Numbered from the stretch's first letter, positions 1 to 8,500 are shown. The stretch is DNA of 21,684 nt from Oceanospirillaceae bacterium UBA1126 (GCA_002312935.1 DCAT01000166.1:1-21684), one strand, 5' to 3'. The notes: generated by a model from the letters alone, not told the origin. Program-made: numbers and translations.

Positions 1-26
1 ATGCTGTTCAATAAGGTATTTTAGCC

Positions 27-701
27 TTACTGACCTATTTTGATTAATTCAACTTCAAAAATGAGCGCGTCATTTGGCCCAATCATCTGCCCAGCACCTT
101 GAGTGCCGTAGGCTAAGTCTGGGTGGATAAAGAACTTAAACTTTGACCCAACACGCATTAGCTGAACACCTTCTGTCCAACCTGCTATCACGCCATTTAA
201 TGGGAATTGTGCTGGCTCACCACGGTCTACAGAGCTGTCAAATACACGCCCATCCATAGTGGTACCATGGTAATGCACAGTTACAGTGTCTGTAGCAACA
301 GGCATCGCGCCTTCGCCTTCAGACAACACTTGATACTGTAAGCCAGTTTTAGTGACTTCAACACCTTCTTGTTGAGCATTCTCAGCGAGGTAGGCTTCAC
401 TATTATTCAATGCCCCTTCAAATTTTGATGATGCCATTTTACGCTGATACTCCTGCACCGCAGTGACTGCTTGCTGCTCGTTTACCAACGTCTTTTGACC
501 AAGGTAAGCGGCATTAAAGCCCTCTACGAAAGCTTCAAGGTTAAGATTATCAAAGTCATTAGCAAGTTGGCCAGCAACCAGAGTACCTAGGCTATAGCTT
601 ACTTTTTGTTCTGCATTGTTTAGGTCGATTTCGGCAGCAGCAGGTGTAGCAGCAAGGCCAATAGCGCTAGTAACAGCCAAACGGCTAATTAAAGTTTTCA
701 T
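27..701 (-). CDS. Secreted FKBP-type peptidyl-prolyl cis-trans isomerase (FkpA/Mip-like)
   Basis: This 224-residue protein is a predicted periplasmic prolyl isomerase and chaperone. Residues 1-23 form a signal peptide: MKTLISR, a hydrophobic stretch, and an AAA cleavage site before Glu24. Residues about 27-110 match the FKBP_N dimerisation region (VSYSLGTLVAGQL near the start, then a long helix). Residues about 135-222 are the FKBP catalytic domain, with VHYHGTTMDGRVFDSS, FPLNGVIAGWTEG and AYGTQGAG followed by a final FEVELIKI strand. Length and order fit the FkpA, Mip and FklB group; the signal peptide favours a periplasmic FkpA/Mip role over cytoplasmic FklB. The start is supported by an AAGGAA ribosome-binding site on the minus strand just upstream. 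The gene is divergent from yheS across a 164-base region that holds a CpxR-like box. I am sure of the family but not of the exact orthologue. Confidence 0.93.
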   Translation of the reverse strand: MKTLISRLAVTSAIGLAATPAAAEIDLNNAEQKVSYSLGTLVAGQLANDFDNLNLEAFVEGFNAAYLGQKTLVNEQQAVTAVQEYQRKMASSKFEGALNNSEAYLAENAQQEGVEVTKTGLQYQVLSEGEGAMPVATDTVTVHYHGTTMDGRVFDSSVDRGEPAQFPLNGVIAGWTEGVQLMRVGSKFKFFIHPDLAYGTQGAGQMIGPNDALIFEVELIKIGQ

Positions 702-792
702 AGTATTCCTTAGTAATAGTGCTAAACGTTATCATTCAGCGCGTTGCATAGGATATATAAGAGTCAAACCCGAAGCAAAATATTTTTGCTTG

Positions 793-807
793 TTTACATT
801 TGATTAC
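793..807 (-). promoter_or_regulatory. Candidate CpxR-like box upstream of the FKBP gene
   Basis: Read on the minus strand this is GTAAT-CAAAT-GTAAA, one base away from the known CpxR consensus GTAAA-N5-GTAAA. On the plus strand it appears as two copies of TTACATTTG starting 10 bases apart (794 and 804), about one helical turn, as expected for an OmpR-family dimer on tandem half-sites. It lies about 92-106 bases upstream of the FKBP start codon and about 60 bases upstream of yheS. I did not find a convincing -35/-10 pair for either gene, so the target is uncertain. Confidence 0.35.
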
Positions 808-865
808 ATTTGTTTGTTTAGGTTTAGGCTTATAGCTAGCTAAGCCTGTGGTATCATCCGCGGCC

Positions 866-2803
866 ATGATTAAATTTGACAAAATCACACTACAACGCGG
901 TGGTCAGCCTCTTATTGAGGGGGCCAACTTGACTCTAAATTCTGGCCAAAGGTACGGTTTAATTGGGCGCAATGGCGCCGGTAAAACCACCTTATTTAAG
1001 TTGTTACTCGGCCAACTGCAGCTTGACGCAGGCCAACTCACGTGGCCACCTGCAATGCGCATGGCCCACATGGCGCAAGAAATCGGTGATGTTAATAGAT
1101 CTACTTTAGACCATGTACTGGATGGGGATCAGGCCTTAAGAGCCGCCGAGGCAGCCATTACTGTGGCCGAAACTAAACATGATGAAGCCGCCCTGAGCCA
1201 CGTTTATGCGGATTATGACCACGTGGGTGGTTATAGCGCTGTTAACCGAGCGCAGCAATTATTGCAAGGTTTGGGTTTTCCAGAACAGGATTGGAGCCAG
1301 CCTGTGGGCAGCTTTTCGGGAGGTTGGCGTGTGCGCTTAAATCTGGCTCAGGCGCTTATGTGCCCGTCAGATTTATTACTATTAGACGAACCCACTAACC
1401 ACTTAGACCTTGATGCCACTATGTGGCTCGAATCGTGGTTACAAAAATACCCTGGCACTTTGTTCTTGGTCTCCCACGACCGCGATTTTTTAGACCAAGT
1501 AGTGCAGGTGATTGTGCACTTAGATCGTAAGCAGCTAACCTCCTACCGAGGCAACTACGCTGCGTTTGAACGTCAGAAAGCAGAGCGTATGGCACAACAA
1601 CAGGTCATGTATGCCAAACAGCAGACTGAAATTGCTCACATTGAAAGTTTTATCCAGCGTTTTAAAGCAAAAGCCAGCAAGGCCAAACAAGCACAAGGCC
1701 GTATGAAAGCACTAGAGCGTATGGAGAAGATTGCACCAGCCTATGCTGATTCACCTTTTACCTTTCGTTTTCCAGAATTTGACAAAACCAGTTCTACCTT
1801 GATTGACCTAGACCAAGTGAGTATTGGTTATGATAAGCCCATCGTTAGTGCCAACATTACACTATTACATGATTCGCGCTATGCGTTGCTAGGCCCTAAT
1901 GGGGCTGGCAAATCAAGCTTGATTAAAACGTTGGTTGGAGATATCGCGCCTTTATCAGGCCAAGTTGTGCCTGGCGAACACCTTAAAATAGGTTACTTTG
2001 CCCAACACCAGTTGGAAGCATTAGACATGGAGGCCAACGGGTTATTACATCTACAGCGACTAAAACCCACGGCGAGTGAACAAGATCTGCGTAATTTTTT
2101 AGGCGGTTTTGGATGGCAAGGTGAGCGTATATTTGAACCCGTAAAACACTTTTCAGGTGGTGAAAAAGTACGGTTGGCCTTAGCTATGATTGCCATTCAA
2201 AAACCTAACTTACTGTTGCTAGATGAGCCCACCAACCACTTAGATCTAGAGGCACGCCATGCGTTGACTATGGCGCTACAGGCCTATCAAGGGGCTATCG
2301 TGGTTATTTCTCACGACCGCCACCTGCTACGCCAAGTAGTAGACAACTATTGGTTAGTCGCGGATGGTAAAGTGAAAGAATTTGAGGGTGACCTGCAGGA
2401 TTACCAAGCACAAGTTCAAGCTTTGGCTCAAGCTCAAGCACAGGCTAAGATGAAACAAAGACAAGAGACTATGCGCTTAGACCCAAGCGCAGCTGTCCAC
2501 TGTGAATCTGAAACCTTAACACCTGCAGAGCGCAAGGAACAAAAACGCCTGCAAGCAGAAAAACGTAAACAGTTAAGCCCATTAAAAAAAGCGATCGCCA
2601 AGCACGAAAAAGACATTGATTTATGGCAAGCTAAACTAGACCAACTAGACGTAGAGCTTGCCCAACCTAGCTTGTACGAAATGGAAAATAAGGCCAAACT
2701 AAAAGATTTATTAGCCCAACAAGCCCATGCCAGCCAGCAACATGAACATAACGAAGAACTTTGGCTTGAAAAAAATGATGAACTTGAGTCTATGGTATCT
2801 TAA
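866..2803 (+). CDS. yheS: ABC-F family ATP-binding protein YheS
   Basis: This 645-residue soluble protein has two ABC ATPase domains in one chain and no membrane segments, the ABC-F layout (proteins that act on ribosomes). Domain 1 has Walker A GRNGAGKTT (residues 34-42), signature FSGGWRVRLNLAQAL and Walker B LLLLDEPTNHLD. A charged linker rich in Lys, Ala and Gln (IQRFKAKASKAKQAQGRMK) follows, which is the ribosome-facing linker of the family. Domain 2 has GPNGAGKSS, FSGGEKVRLALA and a second LLLLDEPTNHLD. The last roughly 100 residues are Lys/Gln/Glu-rich and predicted coiled coil, as in Uup and YheS. The frame is open from a GTG at 848, but the ATG at 866 gives MIKFDKITLQRGG, which matches the usual start of the family, so I chose it. 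No clear ribosome-binding site precedes it. Confidence 0.95.
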   Translation: MIKFDKITLQRGGQPLIEGANLTLNSGQRYGLIGRNGAGKTTLFKLLLGQLQLDAGQLTWPPAMRMAHMAQEIGDVNRSTLDHVLDGDQALRAAEAAITVAETKHDEAALSHVYADYDHVGGYSAVNRAQQLLQGLGFPEQDWSQPVGSFSGGWRVRLNLAQALMCPSDLLLLDEPTNHLDLDATMWLESWLQKYPGTLFLVSHDRDFLDQVVQVIVHLDRKQLTSYRGNYAAFERQKAERMAQQQVMYAKQQTEIAHIESFIQRFKAKASKAKQAQGRMKALERMEKIAPAYADSPFTFRFPEFDKTSSTLIDLDQVSIGYDKPIVSANITLLHDSRYALLGPNGAGKSSLIKTLVGDIAPLSGQVVPGEHLKIGYFAQHQLEALDMEANGLLHLQRLKPTASEQDLRNFLGGFGWQGERIFEPVKHFSGGEKVRLALAMIAIQKPNLLLLDEPTNHLDLEARHALTMALQAYQGAIVVISHDRHLLRQVVDNYWLVADGKVKEFEGDLQDYQAQVQALAQAQAQAKMKQRQETMRLDPSAAVHCESETLTPAERKEQKRLQAEKRKQLSPLKKAIAKHEKDIDLWQAKLDQLDVELAQPSLYEMENKAKLKDLLAQQAHASQQHEHNEELWLEKNDELESMVS

Positions 2804-2892
2804 CAGCAGAACACTGAGCCTTTGCGGACCAGGTACGCAATTAAATACCTCAGGTAACGAGGCCTAGATAACTTAACACTAGAGGCGCAACT

Positions 2893-3909
2893 ATGAGCTT
2901 TCAACCAAGCCAACGTCAGTTTCCTAATAGCCGCATGCGGCGTATGCGATCCAGTGACTTTTCCCGCCGTTTAATGCGTGAAAATTACCTGACTACTGAT
3001 GACTTGATTTACCCCATGTTTATTATTGAAGGTCACAATCAGCGCCAAGCCGTTGCATCGATGCCTGGTGTAGAGCGTTTGAGTATAGACCTTCTCGTCG
3101 CTGAAGCGAAAGAGCTTGTGGCATTGGGAATTCCTGCTATTGCACTGTTTCCTGTAACCCCGTTGTCAGCCAAATCTTTGATGGCAGAAGAGGCTTATAA
3201 CGCTGATGGCTTAGCCCAACGCGCAGTAAAGGCGGTAAAAAACGCCTGCCCAGAACTGGGCGTAATTACCGATGTAGCGCTAGATCCATTTACCACACAC
3301 GGCCAAGATGGCATTATTAACGATGATGGCTACGTGCTTAATGACATCACTGTAGACATCCTTATTCGGCAAGCCTTATCTCACGCAGAAGCGGGCGCAG
3401 ACGTAGTAGCGCCCTCTGATATGATGGATGGCCGCATTGGCTCTATTCGTAATGCCTTAGAAGCAGCAAACTACCAAAATACGCGGATTATGGCTTATGC
3501 TGCAAAGTATGCCTCCGCCTATTATGGGCCTTTTCGCGATGCTGTGGGCTCTGCAGGCAGCTTAGGCAAAGGTAATAAGTTTGGCTACCAAATGGACCCG
3601 GCCAATAGTGACGAAGCCCTGCACGAAGTTGCAATGGACCTGAGCGAAGGTGCTGACATGGTCATGGTAAAGCCCGGAATGCCATACCTAGACATCGTCA
3701 GCCGCGTTAAACGTGAACTGCAAGTGCCTACATTTGCCTATCAAGTAAGTGGTGAGTACGCCATGCATATGGCGGCCTTCCAAAACGGTTGGTTGGATAA
3801 AGACAGCGTTATGATGGAGTCGTTATTAGGCTTTAAACGTGCCGGTGCAGATGGCATCCTCACCTATTTTGCCAAAGATGCAGCTATACTTCTTCAATCT
3901 GATTCATAA
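2893..3909 (+). CDS. hemB: Delta-aminolevulinic acid dehydratase (porphobilinogen synthase)
   Basis: HemB condenses two 5-aminolevulinate molecules to porphobilinogen, the second common step of haem biosynthesis, in the cytoplasm. The 338-residue length is normal. The two active-site lysines are Lys205 (AAKYASAYYGPFRDA) and Lys260 (MVKPGMPYLD). The metal-site segment reads DVALDPFTTHGQDG at 127-140. It has Asp and Ala where zinc enzymes such as E. coli HemB have three cysteines, so this is the Pseudomonas aeruginosa class, known to use magnesium rather than catalytic zinc. An AGAGG ribosome-binding site precedes the ATG. The gene lies 89 bases after yheS and 21 bases before radA on the same strand, so it may be cotranscribed with radA. 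Confidence 0.98.
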   Translation: MSFQPSQRQFPNSRMRRMRSSDFSRRLMRENYLTTDDLIYPMFIIEGHNQRQAVASMPGVERLSIDLLVAEAKELVALGIPAIALFPVTPLSAKSLMAEEAYNADGLAQRAVKAVKNACPELGVITDVALDPFTTHGQDGIINDDGYVLNDITVDILIRQALSHAEAGADVVAPSDMMDGRIGSIRNALEAANYQNTRIMAYAAKYASAYYGPFRDAVGSAGSLGKGNKFGYQMDPANSDEALHEVAMDLSEGADMVMVKPGMPYLDIVSRVKRELQVPTFAYQVSGEYAMHMAAFQNGWLDKDSVMMESLLGFKRAGADGILTYFAKDAAILLQSDS

Positions 3910-3930
3910 TGATAACCTCGAGACAGCGAC

Positions 3931-5334
3931 ATGGCCAAAGCCAAAACAGCTTATGTATGTAATGAATGTGGCTCTGATTACAGTAAATGGCAGGGCCAGT
4001 GCACCGACTGCAGTGCTTGGAATAGCCTACAAGAAATTCGTTTAGCGCCTGCTGGCGGACATGTCAGTGCAAGCACACGGGTAAATGCTGCTAAGGGTTA
4101 CGCTGGGGTCACCTCTCAATTACAGGACCTAAGTGACGTAGATGTGGCTAGCATGCCTCGTTTAAGTACGGGCATTGGTGAACTAGACCGTGTACTTGGT
4201 GGTGGCTTAGTTCCAGGCTCTGCTATCCTCATAGGTGGGCACCCTGGTGCTGGAAAAAGTACCTTATTATTACAGCTCATGTGCAGTTTAGCCCAACAGA
4301 TGCCAGCCTTATATGTTACTGGAGAGGAATCATTACAGCAGGTTGCCTTAAGGGCTCAGCGCCTAGAATTACCCACTAGTAATTTAAAGATGCTTACCGA
4401 AACAGACGTCGAGTCGATTTTATCCACCTGCGCTCTGCTGCAGCCTAAGCTTATTGTGGTTGATTCCATACAAGTGATGCAACTAGCTGACATTACCTCT
4501 GCTCCTGGCAGTGTGTCCCAAGTAAGAGAGTGTGCAGCGGCGCTTACTCGTTATGCAAAACAGTCTGACGCAATATTGTTATTGGTGGGTCACGTTACTA
4601 AAGATGGCAGTTTAGCTGGCCCTAAAGTGCTGGAGCACATGATCGATTGCTCATTGCAACTAGAAGGGGATAACGACAGCCGCTATCGGACTCTTAGGAG
4701 CCATAAGAACCGCTTCGGTGCAGTGAATGAACTGGGTGTTTTCGCGATGATGGAAAACGGCCTAAAAGAAGTTAAAAACCCGAGTTCCATCTTTCTGTCT
4801 CGCAGTGATACCAGTGCTGCAGGCAGTTTGGTGATGGTAATATGGGAAGGCACAAGGCCACTGTTAGTTGAGCTACAAGCACTAGTTGATGATAGCAGTA
4901 TGAACAACCCTCGCAGGGTAGCCATTGGCTTAGACCAGAACCGCCTAACTATGTTGCTAGCCGTTTTGCATCGCCATGGGGGTTTACACACGGGTGATCA
5001 AGATGTGTTTGTTAACGTTGTAGGTGGCGTAAGAGTGTCTGAAACTGGGGCTGACTTGGCAATGTTGTTAGCTATTGTTTCTAGCCTAAGAGATAGGGCG
5101 CTAGATCAAACCTTAGTGGTGTTTGGTGAAGTTGGACTTTCTGGTGAAATTCGCCCGGTACCTAGTGGCCAAGAACGTATTCGAGAAGCCGCTAAGCACG
5201 GCTTTAAGCGAGCTATTGTGCCTATTGCAAACGTGCCTAAAGCCAATGCACCCGGTGCAAAAAATGGTGATGGCTTGGGGGCGATGGAGATTATCGGTGT
5301 GAGAACACTGCAAGAAGCGCTAGAGGCCTTATAA
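3931..5334 (+). CDS. radA: DNA repair protein RadA
   Basis: RadA is a RecA-related ATPase that drives branch migration of recombination intermediates. The 467-residue protein shows the full family order. An N-terminal four-cysteine zinc finger has Cys10, Cys13, Cys24 and Cys27 (CNECG, then CTDC). The RecA-like core has Walker A GGHPGAGKS at 102-110 and Walker B LIVVDSI at 174-180. The RadA-specific KNRFG motif is at 259-263. A C-terminal Lon-like domain follows, with VGGVRVSETGADLAMLLAI and VFGEVGLSGEIRPV; this domain lacks protease function in the family. The gene starts 21 bases after hemB with only a weak purine-rich ribosome-binding site and ends 49 bases before rimJ. Nothing is truncated. 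Confidence 0.97.
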   Translation: MAKAKTAYVCNECGSDYSKWQGQCTDCSAWNSLQEIRLAPAGGHVSASTRVNAAKGYAGVTSQLQDLSDVDVASMPRLSTGIGELDRVLGGGLVPGSAILIGGHPGAGKSTLLLQLMCSLAQQMPALYVTGEESLQQVALRAQRLELPTSNLKMLTETDVESILSTCALLQPKLIVVDSIQVMQLADITSAPGSVSQVRECAAALTRYAKQSDAILLLVGHVTKDGSLAGPKVLEHMIDCSLQLEGDNDSRYRTLRSHKNRFGAVNELGVFAMMENGLKEVKNPSSIFLSRSDTSAAGSLVMVIWEGTRPLLVELQALVDDSSMNNPRRVAIGLDQNRLTMLLAVLHRHGGLHTGDQDVFVNVVGGVRVSETGADLAMLLAIVSSLRDRALDQTLVVFGEVGLSGEIRPVPSGQERIREAAKHGFKRAIVPIANVPKANAPGAKNGDGLGAMEIIGVRTLQEALEAL

Positions 5335-5383
5335 CCTGTGATTTCCTGTGTCATAACATCACAATAAAAAGAGGGCCTGCCTC

Positions 5384-5938
5384 ATGCCTATTAAGCCAGA
5401 CATCATCACCCCTAGCGGGCATATCCGCCTCATTAATGCTGCAGACAGTGGCGAGCTGGCCAATTACTATTTGCGTAATCGCACTCATTTGTCGCCATGG
5501 GAACCTAAGCGTGGAAGCGATTTCTATCAGCACCAAACCATGCTTAACCGAATCTTGGAAGCAGAGGGTGAGTTTCACGCTGATAAACAAGTTAAGTTAG
5601 GCGTTTTTTGCCAACAGAGCCAGCATATGATCGCTAGTATTGATTTCTCTCAAATTGTTCGTGGCCCTTTACAGGCCTGCTTTGTAGGTTATTCCATTGA
5701 TGCCCAGCACCAAGGACAGGGAATGATGCAGGAATTCATGCCACCGTGTTTAGACTATATGTTTAACCAGTTCAACATGCATCGGGTTATGGCTACGTAT
5801 ACGGTTGCTAATAAGCGCAGTGCAGCTTTGTTGGCGCAACTTGGGTTTGAAAAGGAAGGTTATGCTAAATCTTACCTAAATATTGCAGGTACGTGGGAAG
5901 ACCATATACTCACCGCCTTAATAAATCCAAGTTATTAG
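5384..5938 (+). CDS. rimJ: RimJ-type ribosomal protein alanine N-acetyltransferase (GNAT)
   Basis: This 184-residue GNAT-fold acetyltransferase very probably acetylates the N-terminal alanine of ribosomal protein S5, as E. coli RimJ does. The best markers are in the C-terminal half. VGYSIDAQHQGQGMMQE is the acetyl-CoA binding motif A region. HRVMATYTVANKRSAALL and LGFEKEGYAKSYLNIAG are characteristic of RimJ. The early segment LSPWEPKRGSDFY matches the RimJ substrate-side region. A GAGGG ribosome-binding site precedes the ATG. It is the last gene of the plus-strand series yheS-hemB-radA-rimJ and is followed by a bidirectional terminator. The wider GNAT family includes acetyltransferases with other targets, so the S5 target is known of the family rather than seen here. 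Confidence 0.9.
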   Translation: MPIKPDIITPSGHIRLINAADSGELANYYLRNRTHLSPWEPKRGSDFYQHQTMLNRILEAEGEFHADKQVKLGVFCQQSQHMIASIDFSQIVRGPLQACFVGYSIDAQHQGQGMMQEFMPPCLDYMFNQFNMHRVMATYTVANKRSAALLAQLGFEKEGYAKSYLNIAGTWEDHILTALINPSY

Positions 5939-5984
5939 CCTTAGTTCTATAACACCTGCGTCACTGAAGCATTCCCTAAATAAA

Positions 5985-6016
5985 AAAACCGGCATCTATT
6001 GCTAGAGGCCGGTTTT
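5985..6016. terminator. Bidirectional rho-independent terminator between rimJ and rpmG
   Basis: The inverted repeat AAAACCGGC (5985-5993) and GCCGGTTTT (6008-6016) can extend into its loop through TCTA/TAGA. T-rich sequence follows on the plus strand, and the A run 5982-5988 becomes a U run for minus-strand transcripts. It can therefore end both the rimJ transcript and the convergent rpmB-rpmG transcript. Confidence 0.88.
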
Positions 6017-6031
6017 ATAAAGCAAAATCAA

Positions 6032-6187
6032 TTACTTAATTTTGGCTTCTTTGTACATCACATGCTTACGGACTCGTGGATCATACTTCATCATTTCCAT
6101 TTTGTCAGGCATGGTACGCTTGTTCTTAGTAGTGGTGTAGAAGTGACCAGTACCAGCGCTGGAAACCAGCTTAATCTTATCGCGCAT
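6032..6187 (-). CDS. rpmG: 50S ribosomal protein L33
   Basis: This short gene encodes 51 residues, beginning MRDKIKLVSSAGTGHFYTTT and ending YKEAKIK, which is unmistakable L33 of the large ribosomal subunit. It has no cysteine, so it belongs to the zinc-independent (C-minus) L33 class typical of gammaproteobacteria. It follows rpmB by 11 bases with a purine-rich AGGAGAAG ribosome-binding site in the gap, and the two must be cotranscribed. A longer reading on the opposite strand overlaps this gene and has no recognisable content. Confidence 0.97.
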   Translation of the reverse strand: MRDKIKLVSSAGTGHFYTTTKNKRTMPDKMEMMKYDPRVRKHVMYKEAKIK

Positions 6188-6198
6188 TAGTCTTCTCC

Positions 6199-6435
6199 TT
6201 AAACCTTGGTGCCATTGGCACGAACATCAACTAGAACGGAATCAATACCTTTCTTGTCAACAATACGCATACCTTTAGACGATATCCGAAGGCGAACGAA
6301 TTTGTTTTCGCTTTCTACCCAAAAACGATGCCAATGCAAGTTTGGTAAAAAACGACGACGTGTTTTGTTTTTTGCGTGAGACACATTGTTACCAGCGACA
6401 GGGCGCTTTCCGGTAATCATACATACTCTGGACAT
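6199..6435 (-). CDS. rpmB: 50S ribosomal protein L28
   Basis: This 78-residue basic protein begins MSRVCMITGKRP and contains NNVSHAKNKTRRRFLPNL and RLRISSKGMRIVDKKGID, the standard L28 sequence. It has a single cysteine (Cys5) and so lacks the paired-cysteine zinc site seen in some L28 forms. A strong GAGGAAG ribosome-binding site lies 7 bases upstream on the minus strand. The order radC-rpmB-rpmG on one strand is conserved in many gammaproteobacteria. The leader between radC and rpmB is about 175 bases and probably carries the promoter of the ribosomal pair. Confidence 0.97.
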   Translation of the reverse strand: MSRVCMITGKRPVAGNNVSHAKNKTRRRFLPNLHWHRFWVESENKFVRLRISSKGMRIVDKKGIDSVLVDVRANGTKV

Positions 6436-6567
6436 TTTAACTTCCTCAAATTTAGTATTGAACTAAACATTGTGCTTAGCTCTCAGGCGGAGCAGCCCTC
6501 CAGCGGGCCATTATCCGTACCAGCCACATGACCACCTGAATTCTGGGGGTGGAAATATGGAGGCCGG

Positions 6568-6596
6568 ACTTTAGCAGATTAGCAAAGAAAGGGCAA
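6568..6596 (-). promoter_or_regulatory. Possible sigma-70 promoter for rpmB-rpmG
   Basis: On the minus strand TTGCCC (6596-6591) is followed after exactly 17 bases by TAAAGT (6573-6568). It sits just past the radC stop codon and would give an rpmB leader of about 125 nucleotides. That leader has GC-rich segments that could fold (CCGCTGGAGGGC and nearby). The match is only moderate. Confidence 0.35.
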
Positions 6597-6610
6597 GGAA
6601 CATGGGGGGT

Positions 6611-7294
6611 TCACATCATCCCTCTGTCCGCAAATGACACCCATTCAGCGCGGGCTACTACAAAATGGTCCAAGACGCCGATATCAACCAGTGCCAGAGC
6701 ATCCACCAGCGCCTGAGTAATGAGCTTATCACTGGCACTAGGCTCCGCTACACCAGAGGGATGATTGTGGGCTAGTATTACCGCAGCTGCATTCTTAGCT
6801 AAAGCTAACTTAACCACTTCACGGGGATAAACATTAGCGCTGTTGATCGTACCTTGAAACAATTCCACGCACTCAATTAACCGGTTTTGGTTATCGAGTA
6901 ATAAAACACAAAAAACTTCTCTACAATACTGGCCTATCTCACACTGTAAGTAAGTACCCACTTTATTGCTAGTGCCTAAGTCTACACTTTTTTTAAGCTG
7001 GGCTTTTTGAAGCCTTAAACCTAACTCCCTGACCGCTTGTAACTGTGAATATTTTGCGGGTCCCACACCTTTTTGCAAACAAAAATCAGCTACATTTGCA
7101 GCTAATACCTCATGCAGCCCCCCGAAGCGAGATAGTAGCTGGCGCGCCACATCTACTGCTGATAACCCCGCACTGCCTGTGCGTAAAAAAATGGCCACCA
7201 GCTCTGCATCTGTGAGATGTTTAGGCCCAAGGTTTAGTAATCGCTCCCGTGGTCTTTCTGCCATAGGCCAATGTGAAATCGCCATTGCATCCAT
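6611..7294 (-). CDS. radC: RadC family protein (JAB domain, UPF0758)
   Basis: This 227-residue protein is a full-length RadC. The N-terminal part has the helix-hairpin-helix region (RPRERLLNLGPKHLTDAELVAIFLRTG, in two overlapping blocks, then KGVGPAKYSQLQAV). The C-terminal half is a JAB/MPN metal-binding domain with the family signature AHNHPSGVAEPSASD, giving the two His and the Asp of the metal site. The name DNA repair protein is historical; the biochemical role of RadC is unsettled. The start at 7294 (MDAMAISHWP) is the longest; Met4 at 7285 is also possible and neither has a strong ribosome-binding site. It is divergent from the PAS kinase gene by only 57 bases, so their promoters must overlap closely. 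Confidence 0.95.
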   Translation of the reverse strand: MDAMAISHWPMAERPRERLLNLGPKHLTDAELVAIFLRTGSAGLSAVDVARQLLSRFGGLHEVLAANVADFCLQKGVGPAKYSQLQAVRELGLRLQKAQLKKSVDLGTSNKVGTYLQCEIGQYCREVFCVLLLDNQNRLIECVELFQGTINSANVYPREVVKLALAKNAAAVILAHNHPSGVAEPSASDKLITQALVDALALVDIGVLDHFVVARAEWVSFADRGMM

Positions 7295-7351
7295 GCTCCT
7301 AATCTATTAGGTTAAGACTAAAGCATAGCAGCCGAACTCTAATTCGCCACC

Positions 7352-8500
7352 ATGACCCAACTTACAAACACCCACGACAACGCTAATGACGGTTTACAGA
7401 CGTTATTTAAAAACTTGCCCGGCATGGCCTATCGATGCCTTAATCTACCTCATTGGCCCATGAGTTTTGTCAGCGAAGGTTGCGAAGCCTTGTGTGGTTA
7501 TAGCAGCCAAGAGTTAGAGTCTCAATCTATTTTGTGGGGCGATTTTACTCACCGACATGATGTAGCAGAAGTAGACAGGCAAGTGCGTGCCGCGGCTGAT
7601 TTTAATCGCCCATTTGAGTTTGAATACCGCATAGTGCCGCGCTCTGGCCCCCATAAATGGGTGTGGGAGAGGGGTAGAGTAGTGGCTAGGCTCGAAGACG
7701 GCACAGCGATTATTGAGGGCTTTATCACCGATATCACTAGCCTGCGTCATGCAGAGCGTATGGTAAATGAGCAACGCGAACAACTGGCGCACGTAGAACG
7801 CCTCAATACTCTTGGTGAAATGACTGCCGCTATTGCCCATGAACTTAACCAACCACTAACAGCCATCGCCATGTACAGTAAGTCAGCAAAACTGTTAGCC
7901 CAACAGGGCCAACAAGATAAGCTAATGGAGGTCATGGATAAGGTGGCTCAACAATCCCACCGTGCGGGTGCGGTGATTGAGCGCATGCAGGCCATGAGCT
8001 ACCAATCCAGTCACCAGCAAGATCAGGTAAACACCACAGATTTGTTGAAGGAGATTAAAGACTTAGCCGAAATTGAAGCTCAAGTAAGGCACTTTACTAT
8101 TGACTTAAAAATTCCCCAAAATTTACCTTTAATCTCCTGCGATCCAATTCAAATTCAACAGGTTATTTTGAATCTATTACGTAATGGCATGCAAGCTATG
8201 CAAACCAATCTATGTGCTTCTGGCAGCGCTATAGAGCTGCGGGCAGTGATTGATCAGCAGCAACTATGGATAAAAGTAAGTGACCAAGGCACTGGCATTG
8301 AAGACAGCATGGCTGATAAGTTGTTTTTAGCCTTTGCTTCGAATAAACACACGGGCAAAACCGCAGGTATGGGCTTAGGCCTAACCATTGGTAAGGCCAT
8401 TATTGAAGCCCATGGTGGTCGTTTGAATTACCGTAATTTGGTGCCAAATGGGGCGGAGTTTTTCTTTAATTTAGCCATCGCTCCACAGGCACAAGCATGA
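7352..8500 (+). CDS. Cytoplasmic PAS-domain sensor histidine kinase (FixL-like)
   Basis: The 382-residue protein has no membrane segment, so it senses an internal signal. A PAS domain of the PAS_3 type occupies about residues 20-130 (FVSEGCEALCGYSS, then FEYRIVPRSGPHKWVWERG and EGFITDIT). The HisKA domain has phospho-acceptor His163 in AHELNQPLTAIAMY. The ATPase domain has the N box QQVILNLLRNGMQAM (269-283), DQGTGI (311-316) and GMGLGLTIGKAIIEAHGG. The H-box wording is typical of the FixL/DctB type kinases. The stop codon overlaps the ATG of the response regulator (ATGA), so the two are translationally coupled partners. I cannot tell from sequence whether the PAS domain binds haem, flavin or a small ligand. 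The next gene but one is tmm, which makes a methylated-amine signal a possibility only. Confidence 0.9.
   Translation: MTQLTNTHDNANDGLQTLFKNLPGMAYRCLNLPHWPMSFVSEGCEALCGYSSQELESQSILWGDFTHRHDVAEVDRQVRAAADFNRPFEFEYRIVPRSGPHKWVWERGRVVARLEDGTAIIEGFITDITSLRHAERMVNEQREQLAHVERLNTLGEMTAAIAHELNQPLTAIAMYSKSAKLLAQQGQQDKLMEVMDKVAQQSHRAGAVIERMQAMSYQSSHQQDQVNTTDLLKEIKDLAEIEAQVRHFTIDLKIPQNLPLISCDPIQIQQVILNLLRNGMQAMQTNLCASGSAIELRAVIDQQQLWIKVSDQGTGIEDSMADKLFLAFASNKHTGKTAGMGLGLTIGKAIIEAHGGRLNYRNLVPNGAEFFFNLAIAPQAQA

Noticed and set aside
616..843. Plus-strand 75-codon reading frame over the FKBP gene start and intergenic region
   Set aside because: It has no recognisable domain or ribosome-binding site and overlaps the signal peptide of a well-supported gene on the other strand.
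848..865. GTG start for yheS six codons upstream
   Set aside because: The six added residues (MVSSAA) do not match the family start, and the internal ATG gives the canonical N-terminus.
5336..5362. TGTGAT ... ATCACA as a CRP site after radA
   Set aside because: The half-sites are about 15 bases apart instead of 6, and the position at the end of radA is a better fit to a weak hairpin or chance.
5999..6190. Plus-strand 63-codon frame downstream of rimJ
   Set aside because: It is antisense to rpmG and the terminator, and its translation has no protein-like features.
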